Of a stretch of DNA of 64,000 bases, positions 1 to 8,467 are shown piece by piece. The notes below the pieces were generated by a model that ran no database searches, was not told where the DNA came from, and saw nothing but the letters and a program-made list of their open reading frames with translations. Position numbers and translations under genes: made by a program. Numbering within the stretch: the first letter of the stretch is position 1; every line of letters starts with the position of its first letter. The stretch comes from a methane-oxidizing endosymbiont of Gigantopelta aegis (GTDB lineage: Bacteria > Pseudomonadota > Gammaproteobacteria > Methylococcales > Methylomonadaceae): positions 1,485,693 to 1,549,692 of the forward strand of contig NZ_JAEHGD010000001.1 of assembly GCF_016097405.1 (NCBI RefSeq). The letters run 5' to 3'.

Positions 1-1
1 C

Positions 2-1099
2 GAAAGTCATCTAGATGGAATGCTGGAGCGGGTTCAACAGAACAGTGCCGCTTTAAAACGGTTTCAGAAATTCGAGATGGGCTTGCTTGGTCTGAACACG
101 TTGGCCGAAATGATTGAGTATGTTTTAACCTATACTCAGAACTTTTTTGAGCTAGATCATGTCAGCTTCTGTCTGATTGATGAAAATAATGAAATTAGTC
201 GTTATCTGGTCGAAGACCGTTACGATTATAAAAATCGGCAAGGCCTGATACTATTGAGTGAGAAAGATTTCTTTTATGACCGCTTAGGCGCTATGGCGCG
301 GCCTTATTTGGGCGCTTATATGCCAAAATTATGCGATTATTTTTTTCTGGAACAGGAAAAGCCGGCATCTGTGGCTGTTTTGCCACTAAATCGTCGCGGC
401 AGGATATTAGGCTCGCTTAATCTGGGCAGTTTAAAGCCGGATCGGTTTTCGATGAGCATGGCGACAGATTTTATCGAACATATGATTTCGGTTATCAGCA
501 TTTGTCTGGAAAATAATCTGAATTTTGAAACCATGCGCCGAACCACGTTAATCGACACTTTGACCGGCGTTAATAATCGTTTTTTCTGGGAGCAGCGCAT
601 TGATGAAGAATTGGATCGCAGTAGCCGCAATAATCAACCCTTAACCTGCTTGTTTCTGGATATTGATTTTTTCAAAAAAGTGAATGATGTTTATGGGCAT
701 CAGGCCGGTGATTATGTGTTGACGGAAGTTGCTGGAACCATAAAGAAACAATTACGCAGCAATGATGTCTTAGCGCGTTATGGCGGGGAAGAGTTTGTTG
801 CTTTGTTATCTAATATCGATGAGGGAAAGGCCGATGAGATTTCCGAGCGCATCCGTTTAGCTATCAGCCAATTAACATTAAACTATAACGGTGATGATAT
901 ACCGGTTACAATTTCTATTGGCTCAGCGTCTTATCAACCTAATAGCGCATTTTCCTGTCCCTCGTCAGACATTGCCGAGGCTTTGATAAAGCAAGCGGAT
1001 ACGGCGTTGTATGAGGCCAAGAGAAAAGGCCGTAACCGGGTGGAAAATGGTGGCCGAATTGCCACAATCAATCGTCAACTCGATCATAAAATTGCTTAA
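2..1099 (+). CDS. Diguanylate cyclase with N-terminal DUF484/GAF-like domain (5' end outside window)
   Basis: Makes the second messenger c-di-GMP from two GTP. The reading frame is open to the window edge; the first ATG is at 20, so the true start may lie upstream. Numbering from that ATG, residues about 5-165 resemble a DUF484/GAF-like sensor domain, including a stretch around 116-137 typical of DUF484. A GGDEF domain covers about 175-340. The catalytic motif is GGEEF at 255-259. An RSND allosteric inhibition site (RxxD) lies at 246-249, five residues upstream, so product feedback is expected. No membrane segment is visible, so it is probably cytosolic. The input signal is unknown. Confidence 0.88.
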   Translation, partial: ESHLDGMLERVQQNSAALKRFQKFEMGLLGLNTLAEMIEYVLTYTQNFFELDHVSFCLIDENNEISRYLVEDRYDYKNRQGLILLSEKDFFYDRLGAMARPYLGAYMPKLCDYFFLEQEKPASVAVLPLNRRGRILGSLNLGSLKPDRFSMSMATDFIEHMISVISICLENNLNFETMRRTTLIDTLTGVNNRFFWEQRIDEELDRSSRNNQPLTCLFLDIDFFKKVNDVYGHQAGDYVLTEVAGTIKKQLRSNDVLARYGGEEFVALLSNIDEGKADEISERIRLAISQLTLNYNGDDIPVTISIGSASYQPNSAFSCPSSDIAEALIKQADTALYEAKRKGRNRVENGGRIATINRQLDHKIA

Positions 1100-1194
1100 A
1101 TGCCGTTTCAATGAAGTCATAAGTTTACGTTGGAAGTGCTGGCACGAATTCTTGTTGTCCTGAGCTTGCGAGCACCTCATCTATTCCCACAAAA

Positions 1195-2064
1195 ATGTCA
1201 AAACCTCCCGCAGTAAAGTCGCACCCGGTCAATTTAGTCCAACACTATGAGCAACAGGTTGAAGAGCAAGGTTTGATTTTTGACCTGGCACAGTTGAATG
1301 TTGTTCAACATCTGCAAGTTATTCTCGATCAGTTAGCCGCAGAGTCTGTGCGGAGAAAGCGCTGGTTTGGGCGGAAAAAGAAGCCGTCGTCATCTCAGGG
1401 TGTCCAGCATTTATATATCTATGGCGAGGTAGGACGGGGCAAATCCATGTTGATGGATATGTTTTATCACGCCTGTCCAATATCCCAAAAACGGCGGGTT
1501 CATTTTCATACCTTTATGCAGGAAGTTCATCAGTTTGTTCACAACTGGACGCAACAGGGCAATGTGATGTCAGCAATGGGGGAAGAGATTAGCCAATCTG
1601 CTCGTTTATTGTGTTTTGATGAATTCCATGTAACCGATATTGCCGACGCTATGATTATGGAACGTTTGTTTCAAAGTCTGTTTGATCAAGGCGTTTGTGT
1701 CGTGATTACATCAAATCGACATCCCTCCGATTTATATCAAGGGGGACTATTACGCGAACAGTTTTTGCGTTTTGTGAATAAGTTGTTGAACAAGGTTGAT
1801 GTGGTGGAATTGACGGCAAAGCAGGATTATCGGCGGCAAGGCGTGGCTTCAGAGCAGCTGCGTTTTATTTATCCTCTAGGGCAGGATAGCACAGCCTGTC
1901 TCCAGCAACGTTATCATCAGTTAAGCGATGCCGGTGTGGTTGAAGCAGGCATCGTACAAATATCAGGCCGAAAGATTCAGGTTGAAGCCTGGCACGGGCG
2001 GGTTTTATGGGCAACTTTTTCGCAATTATGCCGTGAATCATTAGGGGACTTTGGGAGAAACTGA
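1195..2064 (+). pseudogene. zapE: zapE, 5' fragment (AFG1-like cell-division ATPase, split by an IS remnant)
   Basis: ZapE is an AFG1-family AAA ATPase that acts on the FtsZ ring in Proteobacteria. Walker A GEVGRGKS is at residues 77-84 and Walker B LLCFDEF at 138-144. ZapE sequence runs to Leu283-Gly284, then five codons from the IS remnant lead to TGA at 2062. The missing C-terminal 100 or so residues resume at 2557. Joining the two sides across the duplicated TA restores a continuous protein of about 387 residues. The truncated product keeps the ATPase core but loses the conserved end, so function is doubtful. No clear ribosome-binding site precedes 1195. Confidence 0.85.
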
Positions 2065-2554
2065 AGATAATTATGTTGAAAATGGGAATTTATGACAAAC
2101 CTTGTCTTCGAAAAACAGTCGAAGGTATTTTTTATCGCTTGCGAGTAGGTTGTCCCTGGAGAGATTTACCCACGGCTTTTGGTAATTGGAATGCGGTATA
2201 TAAACGATTCAATGACTGGTCTCGTAAAGAAAAACTGATGGGTATTTTTAACGCCTTGGTTGTTGATCCAGACCTGGAATGGGAATTTATTGATGGGAGT
2301 ATTGTGAAAGCACATCAGCATAGTAGTGGTGCGGCCTGTGAACAAGAAACAGCGATAGGGAAATCTGTCGCCGGGAACACCAGTAAAATTCATATGGCCG
2401 TTGATGCCTGTGGTCTTCCTATTCATTTCTCAGTGACAGGCGGCGAAGTTCATGACTGTAAAGAAGCACCGAAATTAGTTGCAGAGCTCCCAAAAGGTGA
2501 CTATATAGTTGCTGACAGAGGCTATGACAGTGAAGCATTACGTCTTCCAGCCCC
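2044..2554 (+). mobile_element. Internally deleted IS5-family element (511 bp) inside zapE
   Basis: Aligned to the intact copy at 43538-44389, this copy keeps only the outermost 4 bp (GGGG) of the left end and 7 bp (CAGCCCC) of the right end. About 109 bp next to the left end and 232 bp next to the right end are missing, leaving 511 bp. TA is present on both sides (2042-2043 and 2555-2556), the same target duplication as in the other copies. It shares two base variants with the copy at 14384, not with the copies at 40180 and 43538. Insert plus duplication is 513 bp, a multiple of three, but it carries an in-frame stop for zapE. Confidence 0.85.
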
Positions 2555-2561
2555 TAGGTAG
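2073..2561 (+). pseudogene. Transposase fragment of the zapE IS remnant
   Basis: This is an internal piece of the 249-residue IS5-family transposase. It carries the first two catalytic aspartates (DGSIVKAH and ADRGYDS contexts) but lacks the N-terminus and the C-terminal region with the catalytic glutamate. The last codons run out of the element into zapE sequence. It cannot encode an active transposase. Confidence 0.8.
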
Positions 2562-2871
2562 TCGTGATTTTTTAGCTCTTGTTGGGCAGTTTGATACGGT
2601 CATTTTAGAGGCTATTCCAAAACTTTCGGCCGATGAATTTGACGCAGCGCGGCGGTTCAGCATATTGATCGATATTTTGTATGAAAACAAGCGCTTATTG
2701 ATTTGCAGCTGCGAGGTTAAAGCCGCCGAAATTTATACCGAAGGTGACGGCGTTTTCGAATTTCAGCGCACGGTGTCTCGGTTAATCGAGATGCAGAGTC
2801 AACAATATCTTGCAGAACATAATCAACAGGTAGAGAATAAGGAAAAGACAGTCACGCAATATTCGGGCTAA
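2557..2871 (+). pseudogene. zapE: zapE, 3' fragment
   Basis: This encodes the conserved C-terminal end of ZapE/AFG1, beginning GSRDFLALVGQFDTV and including EGDGVFEFQRTVSRL. It lies in the same frame as the 5' fragment (1195-2064) once the 511-bp insert and one TA are removed. An in-frame ATG at 2509 lies inside the IS remnant and could start a short chimeric peptide, which is unlikely to work alone. The V-ATPase operon starts 20 bp after its stop, so zapE and the operon may have shared a transcript. Confidence 0.82.
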
Positions 2872-2891
2872 TCATCTTAAGCGGAGGACGC

Positions 2892-4262
2892 ATGATTCAC
2901 AACATGATTCGACACCAGCGCATTGAAGCGATTATTGGTAATATCATGAAAGTGAAAATTTCCAATATTGCCCAATTACAGGATATTGCGCCCTGTTTTG
3001 GCGATCTTGCCCGGGTGGAGGATGGGAGCGGCTATTTTTCATTGGCGCAAGTAATCAAGATTACTGATGATGAAGTCTCTCTGCAGGTTTTTTCGGGTAC
3101 TCAGGGGCTTTCAACCCAGGCTTCCATTCTGTTTTTAGGCCATTCCATGCAGGTAACCTATTCGGCCAATATTTTAGGGCGGATTTTTAATGGTGTCGGT
3201 GAGCCGATGGATGGTGGTTCATCCCTGGCTCCCGACCCTAAAGTGTCGATTGAATCCGTGACGGTGAACCCGGTTAAGCGGCTATTGGCATCAAATATGA
3301 TTCGGACCAATATTCCGATGATCGATGTTTTCAATTGTCTGGTTGAAAGCCAGAAAATTCCCATATTTTCCATTTCCGGCGAACCATACAACCCTTTTCT
3401 GGCCCGTATTGCAATCCAGGCCGATGCGGATATTGTAGTTTTTGCGGGCTTAGGGTTGATTTATGATGATTTTCATTTTTTTCGTCATCAGTTTGAGCAG
3501 GCCGGGGTGTTTGCCCGGACTGTCATGTTTACCAACCTGGCTTCCGATCCGATTGTCGAGCGCCTGCTGGTGCCGGATATGGCGTTGACTGTGGCCGAGC
3601 GTTTTGCGGTGGAAGAGGGTAAAAGAGTTTTGGTTTTAATGACCGATATGACCGCCTATGCCGATGCCATGAAAGAAGTCGGTATCGCCATGGAACATGT
3701 GCCTTCGAATCGGGGGTATATGGGGGATTTGTATTCGCAATTGGCCAAGCGTTATGAAAAAGCCTGTGATTATCAAGGGGCTGGCTCGGTGACGATTTTG
3801 ACCGTCACCACCATGCCGGGCAATGATGTGACTCACCCAGTGCCGGATAATACCGGCTATATCACCGAAGGGCAGTTTTATTTGCATGACAATATGATTG
3901 ACCCTTTCGGTTCCTTGTCGCGATTGAAACAGCATGTTATCGGCAAGGTGACACGGGAAGATCACAGTCAGATTATGAACACTATGATCCGCTTTTATTC
4001 TTCGGCGGTTGAGGCTGAACAAAAACAGGCAATGGCATTTGATTTATCGGACTTTGATCTGCGATTGTTAAAATTTGGCCAATTATTTCGACAACGCTTT
4101 ATGGATATTACGGTTTCGATTCCGCTGGAGGAAGCACTGGATTTATGTTGGCAAACGTTGGCCGAGTGTTTTGAAGCCGAAGAACTGCTGATGAAGCAGG
4201 CGTTGATTGATAAATATTTCCCCGGCCGGAATACGGATCAGGTCATGGAAGCAGGGGGCTAA
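2892..4262 (+). CDS. atpB: V/A-type ATP synthase subunit B
   Basis: Non-catalytic nucleotide-binding subunit of the V1/A1 hexamer, 456 residues, normal length for the family. As expected for B subunits it lacks a canonical GxxGxGKT loop; the equivalent stretch reads SGEPYNPFLARIAIQ. The segments TDMTAYADAMKEV and the following SNRGYMGDLYSQLAKRYEKA are family hallmarks. GGAGG five bases before ATG 2892 supports this start. It is the first gene of a tightly packed operon (B, D, I, K, E, DUF2764, A), whereas related bacterial operons usually begin with E. Confidence 0.93.
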   Translation: MIHNMIRHQRIEAIIGNIMKVKISNIAQLQDIAPCFGDLARVEDGSGYFSLAQVIKITDDEVSLQVFSGTQGLSTQASILFLGHSMQVTYSANILGRIFNGVGEPMDGGSSLAPDPKVSIESVTVNPVKRLLASNMIRTNIPMIDVFNCLVESQKIPIFSISGEPYNPFLARIAIQADADIVVFAGLGLIYDDFHFFRHQFEQAGVFARTVMFTNLASDPIVERLLVPDMALTVAERFAVEEGKRVLVLMTDMTAYADAMKEVGIAMEHVPSNRGYMGDLYSQLAKRYEKACDYQGAGSVTILTVTTMPGNDVTHPVPDNTGYITEGQFYLHDNMIDPFGSLSRLKQHVIGKVTREDHSQIMNTMIRFYSSAVEAEQKQAMAFDLSDFDLRLLKFGQLFRQRFMDITVSIPLEEALDLCWQTLAECFEAEELLMKQALIDKYFPGRNTDQVMEAGG

Positions 4263-4263
4263 T

Positions 4264-4857
4264 ATGCGTCGATTAACCTTTAACAAAGCGGCCTTACATC
4301 AGCAAATACGCTTGTTGAAGCGGTATCGACAGTTTTTGCCGTCATTGGATTTAAAACGAAAACAATTATTACAAGAACGTGCCAAGGCTCAAGCGCGCTT
4401 ATCTGATACACAAAAGCAGCTGGAATTATGTTTGGACTGGGTTGAAACCGAACTGCCCATGTTGGCAGATTCGCGGATTGAGGTGGAAAGCCTGGTTAAG
4501 ATTCGGCGTATCAAAACCACTGAGAAAAATAGTGTCGGTATTCGCTTGCCGGTATTGGAAGCGGTTGAATTTGAACCTGTGCAGTATTCTTATTTTTGCA
4601 AGCCGCATTGGGTAGATGGCTATATCCATAAAATGCAGCAGGCGCTGAGGCTGAATATTCAATTATCGATCGAGCAGCAGCGTTTGGATATTCTGCAACA
4701 AGCACTCAGAAAGGTCACGCAGCGGGTGAATTTATTCGATAAGGTTTTGATTCCACAAACACTGGATAATATTCGAAAAATACGCATTTATTTGTCAGAT
4801 AATGAGCGCGCTGCGGTTATTCGGTCAAAAATCACTAAGCAAAAAAGAGCGGGCTAA
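4264..4857 (+). CDS. atpD: V/A-type ATP synthase subunit D (central stalk)
   Basis: Central rotor shaft subunit, 197 residues. It is rich in long helices with coiled-coil character at both ends, as expected for NtpD/AtpD, which couples ring rotation to the A3B3 hexamer. The start at ATG 4264 lies two bases after the stop of subunit B and has a purine-rich GCAGGGGGC ahead of it. An upstream in-frame extension to 4207 would overlap B and is less likely. The stop overlaps the next gene by one base. Confidence 0.87.
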   Translation: MRRLTFNKAALHQQIRLLKRYRQFLPSLDLKRKQLLQERAKAQARLSDTQKQLELCLDWVETELPMLADSRIEVESLVKIRRIKTTEKNSVGIRLPVLEAVEFEPVQYSYFCKPHWVDGYIHKMQQALRLNIQLSIEQQRLDILQQALRKVTQRVNLFDKVLIPQTLDNIRKIRIYLSDNERAAVIRSKITKQKRAG

Positions 4858-6659
4858 TGGCCATCGTCCGTTTAAAAAAAGTCACTGTTACAGGTCTTCG
4901 GAAAGAGAAGCAGGCGGTGCTGGAAAAATTGCAGCAATTAGGGCAAGCACATTTGATTGCTTTGAATCCACAAGCTGCTAAAAGTCAGGGTGAATTGCGG
5001 CAACAAAATCGTGATGTATTGACGGCGTTGAAATACCTCAATCAATGTCCCCGAAAACGGCCACAAATCGATGACATGGATGATTTCGATTTGGATAAGA
5101 CCATAGCTCAAATACTGGATATTAAAGAAAAAAGTCGACAATTATCGGAACAATTGGAACAGGTTCAGCTTAAGATCAAGCATCTTGAGCCGTGGGGTGA
5201 TTTTAAATTGCCGCCGCTGGATGCTTTGAAGGGTATTCGCTTATGGTTTTATCGCGTACCACGGCATTTGCTGAAAAAAATAGCCAAGAACTTGATTTGG
5301 CAAGTTGTCCATGAGGACAATATTCATTGCTATGTTGTGGTTTTATCGACCAAAGAGCCGGCGCGTAATGCGATGCCTGTTGCACGATCCCATACCGGTT
5401 CAGTGCCTTTATCCACGCTTCGAAAACAGGCTTTGCGCATCACTCTGGAGCTTGAAGACTTGCAAGCACAACGTGAATCCTTAACCCGTTGGATTACGTT
5501 AATTTCTTTTAGCCTGCTCAAATATCAAGATCGGCTCGATCTTAAACAAGCGATGTTGATGGCCCTGGATACGCCAGATTTGTTTATTATTCAGGCATGG
5601 CTGCCTGAGGCGGCTGAAGCTGAAATGATACGCTTTGCTCGCAGACAGCAGCTGGCGCTTTTGTTTGAAGCACCGGTGCCTAAGGACACGCCGCCAACCT
5701 TATTGAAAAACCCAGAATGGATAGCTGCCGGTGAAGACTTGATTCGATTTTATCAAATACCGGGATATCGCGAATGGGACCCCTCCGGTATCGTGTTTTT
5801 CTCGTTTGCTACATTTTTTGCCATGATTATGTCTGATGCAGGCTATGCCAGTGTGCTGGGGTTGATTTTACTGTTGAAATGGAAGCACGCAGGTCAAACT
5901 GAAAAGGGACGAAGAATGCGCATTCTTGCGTTGTTTATCGTGCTGTTCTCATTGCTTTGGGGCGTGATAACCGGCAGTTATTTCGCTATCCCATTACCGC
6001 CTGAGTCAATATTGGCGAAAGCTGCGATACTCGATTTATCTGATTTTGATCAAATGATGCGATTGTCGATTGCCGTGGGGGTCGCACACCTGATACTGGC
6101 GAATCTGATTAAAGCCTGGCAATATCGAAAAACGACGCGTGCACTGGCGTCCGTAGGCTGGGCTGTGTTGGCGGCGGCAGGGTTTATGGAATGGATTGAG
6201 TTTGGGCAGGCAGACGCAACGATGAGCCCAAGTCGAATCGGTATTGTGACAGGATTGGCATTCGTTTTATGTTTCAGCAGCTCTCGCCCACTTTCCCGTC
6301 CACAAGATTTATTCTGGCGTCTATTGGAGGGCGTAAAAAAAATGGCCCAGGTTTCGCAGATTTTTGGTGATGCTTTGAGCTATTTACGTCTGTTTGCATT
6401 AGGGCTTGCAAGTGCTTCTTTAGCGCTGACATTTAATCATCTGGCCGGCAATGTTTACCACGCTATGCCCGGGGTGGGCTTGTTTTTGAGTTTGCTGATT
6501 TTGTTGGCAGGACATCTACTGAATTTGATGTTATGTTTAATGAGCGGTGTGGTGCATGGGTTACGCCTTAATTTTATTGAGTTTTTTCATTGGAGCCTGT
6601 CAGATGAAGGGTATCCGTTTAAAGTTTTTGCTTGTCGGGAGGAAATAGGCCATGGTTGA
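4857..6659 (+). CDS. atpI: V/A-type ATP synthase subunit I (membrane stator)
   Basis: This is the Vph1/NtpI-type subunit forming the ion half-channels, 600 residues. Residues 1 to about 300 are cytoplasmic and partly coiled coil; about 310-575 hold several membrane helices. Both arginines known to matter in yeast Vph1 are recognisable: Arg511 in SYLRLFALGLAS and Arg570 in HGLRLNFIEFF. The protein is somewhat short for the family, like other bacterial V-type forms. It overlaps the start of K by 8 bp. Confidence 0.92.
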   Translation: MAIVRLKKVTVTGLRKEKQAVLEKLQQLGQAHLIALNPQAAKSQGELRQQNRDVLTALKYLNQCPRKRPQIDDMDDFDLDKTIAQILDIKEKSRQLSEQLEQVQLKIKHLEPWGDFKLPPLDALKGIRLWFYRVPRHLLKKIAKNLIWQVVHEDNIHCYVVVLSTKEPARNAMPVARSHTGSVPLSTLRKQALRITLELEDLQAQRESLTRWITLISFSLLKYQDRLDLKQAMLMALDTPDLFIIQAWLPEAAEAEMIRFARRQQLALLFEAPVPKDTPPTLLKNPEWIAAGEDLIRFYQIPGYREWDPSGIVFFSFATFFAMIMSDAGYASVLGLILLLKWKHAGQTEKGRRMRILALFIVLFSLLWGVITGSYFAIPLPPESILAKAAILDLSDFDQMMRLSIAVGVAHLILANLIKAWQYRKTTRALASVGWAVLAAAGFMEWIEFGQADATMSPSRIGIVTGLAFVLCFSSSRPLSRPQDLFWRLLEGVKKMAQVSQIFGDALSYLRLFALGLASASLALTFNHLAGNVYHAMPGVGLFLSLLILLAGHLLNLMLCLMSGVVHGLRLNFIEFFHWSLSDEGYPFKVFACREEIGHG

Positions 6660-7110
6660 TTTTATTATTGTGTTGTTGGGTTGGAGTGGCTTGTATGCAC
6701 CGATGGCATTAGGCGCTATTGGCAGTATCATTGGCTGTGCAACCGCAGGGCAGGCGGCAATCGGTGCAATTCTTGATTCAGAAACAGGGCATGGTCGATT
6801 AGTGGGGGTTTCTGCGATGCCTTCGTCACAGGTTATTTACGGCATTGTGATCATGTTTACCTTGCAACGCGCCATCAATCCCGATAATGCACCGGCTATT
6901 TTTGCCATTGGCTTGTTATCAGGGCTGGCGTTAATGTTCAGTGCGATTTATCAAGGCCGGTGTTGTGCTTCGGCAATTAGTGCTGCGAAGGCGAAACCGG
7001 AAATTTTCGGTATTTCGATTGCGCCGGCGGCGATTGTTGAGGGGTTTGCGGTTTTTGCCTTTATTTTTGCATTGGTCATCAGTGCAGGTATTCCACAGGG
7101 CGCAGTATGA
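6652..7110 (+). CDS. atpK: V/A-type ATP synthase subunit K (c-ring, two-hairpin)
   Basis: Rotor-ring proteolipid of 152 residues with four membrane helices formed by a duplicated hairpin. Only the second hairpin carries the ion-binding carboxylate, Glu130 in AAIVEGFAVF. Aligned by memory to Enterococcus hirae NtpK, the sodium ligands Thr64, Gln65, Tyr68, Gln110 and Glu139 correspond to Ser59, Gln60, Tyr63, Gln101 and Glu130. The Gln101 to Glu130 spacing (29) equals that in NtpK. This favours Na+ as coupling ion, by inference. The ATG lies inside the end of I. Confidence 0.92.
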   Translation: MVDFIIVLLGWSGLYAPMALGAIGSIIGCATAGQAAIGAILDSETGHGRLVGVSAMPSSQVIYGIVIMFTLQRAINPDNAPAIFAIGLLSGLALMFSAIYQGRCCASAISAAKAKPEIFGISIAPAAIVEGFAVFAFIFALVISAGIPQGAV

Positions 7111-7796
7111 AAAAAACACATAAAACACTGGTTTCATCCGGGGTTGAGCAACTGATTGAACGGCTCAGAAACGAAGGTGTTGAGGCTGGCCAAGCTGAGG
7201 CTAAAAAAATTATTGATGAGGCTCAGGCGCGTGCCGACTGGCTTGTGCAAGAAGCCGAGCGTGAAAGTGAGAAAATTCTGAAACAAACGCATGAGGATGC
7301 AGAGGCGATTCGGAAAGCCGCTGAAGACGCCTTGAAACTGGCTGCACGCGATGCGGTAATAAAATTACGCGATACGTTACTAAACAGTTTCAGTCAGGAA
7401 GTTGCCCGTACTGTGAACCAGAAAATGGCGGATAAAAACGTACTGCAGCAATTATTACAATCACTAGCGGGGACGGTTCGGGAAAAAATGGCGTTGGATG
7501 AACGGCAAAAATTAGTCTTTCATTTGCCTGAAACGGTGATGGGGGTTGAGGAGTTGAAACAGCATCCCGAAGAATTGACCCAAGGCGCGTTATCGCATTT
7601 GACGTCAGACTTTGCTGAACAGATGCTGCGTAAAGGCGTTACGATTGAAGTGGATCCGAGTCTTGAATCTGGCATCGTGATTCAGTTAGTGGATGAGAAG
7701 ATCCGTATTGATTTTACTGAGCAGACGGTGAGTGATTTGTTATTGAACCATTTGCAGCCGCGTTTTCGGGCGTTATTACAAGGTATCGTTAAATGA
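7107..7796 (+). CDS. atpE: V/A-type ATP synthase subunit E (peripheral stalk)
   Basis: Peripheral stalk subunit, 229 residues. The N-terminal 100 or so residues are highly charged and helical, with heptad-like Ala/Glu/Lys pattern (for example AEAKKIIDEAQARADWLVQEA), followed by a globular C-terminal half. This is the expected architecture of subunit E, which holds the catalytic head to subunit I. It overlaps K by 4 bp (ATGA) and the DUF2764 gene by 4 bp. No separate G/H gene is visible, which is also true of chlamydia-like operons. Confidence 0.85.
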   Translation: MKKTHKTLVSSGVEQLIERLRNEGVEAGQAEAKKIIDEAQARADWLVQEAERESEKILKQTHEDAEAIRKAAEDALKLAARDAVIKLRDTLLNSFSQEVARTVNQKMADKNVLQQLLQSLAGTVREKMALDERQKLVFHLPETVMGVEELKQHPEELTQGALSHLTSDFAEQMLRKGVTIEVDPSLESGIVIQLVDEKIRIDFTEQTVSDLLLNHLQPRFRALLQGIVK

Positions 7797-8467
7797 ATGG
7801 CGTCAAAAATCGCTATGTCATGTTAATGGCCAGTCTGCCGCCACATTCGGCCGATTTTTTTGCAACCCGTTATCCACCCATTTCGGCGATTCAACTGCAA
7901 CAACGTTTGGCCTGGTTAAGCCCTGAAGATGCGGCAGATTTAAACCGGATTCAAGGTATTTTATATTGGTCAGAGGTCATTGATGGATCCGATGCGGAAT
8001 TCCTACAGCATGTGCAGGGAGTATTGCAACAAATTGATAACTGTTATTTAAAAGCTATTATCCTTTGGCGATTGCAATTGCGGACACTGGTTGCCGCCAT
8101 GCGTTTAAAACATCATCAGCCGCAACAGGAGGTTAGCATGCAAATGTTGGCAATGACGCCTTTTGCCCGTGACATCCTCAGAAACTGGCAACTGCCGGAT
8201 TTCGGTTTGCGCTATCGTTTTCCCTGGATCAATGACATCGATGCCTTGATTCAACAAGAATCTTATCTGGCATTGGAGAAATATTTACTGAAACTGATCT
8301 GGCGCTATTATGAGCAGCAAAGTCAGGGGCATTTTTTTGATTTCGAAGCGGTCGTTGTTTATGTATTACGCTGGGATCTGGTGAATCGCTGGAATCAGCA
8401 GCATGGACAAAAAGCCCGGCAACGCTTTGTCGAGATCATGCAACGCCAGGTTGAGGAGGCGGTCTGA
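7793..8467 (+). CDS. DUF2764 family protein of V-ATPase operon (possible subunit C equivalent)
   Basis: This 224-residue protein has the N-terminal YVMLMASLPP pattern typical of DUF2764. Proteins of this family sit between subunits E and A in chlamydial, spirochaete and Bacteroidetes V-ATPase operons. It is also between E and A here, overlapping both (4 bp and 1 bp), so tight translational coupling is likely. No gene for subunits C or F is recognised in the operon. A role replacing subunit C has been suspected from context; that is inference, not shown by motif. Confidence 0.78.
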   Translation: MNGVKNRYVMLMASLPPHSADFFATRYPPISAIQLQQRLAWLSPEDAADLNRIQGILYWSEVIDGSDAEFLQHVQGVLQQIDNCYLKAIILWRLQLRTLVAAMRLKHHQPQQEVSMQMLAMTPFARDILRNWQLPDFGLRYRFPWINDIDALIQQESYLALEKYLLKLIWRYYEQQSQGHFFDFEAVVVYVLRWDLVNRWNQQHGQKARQRFVEIMQRQVEEAV

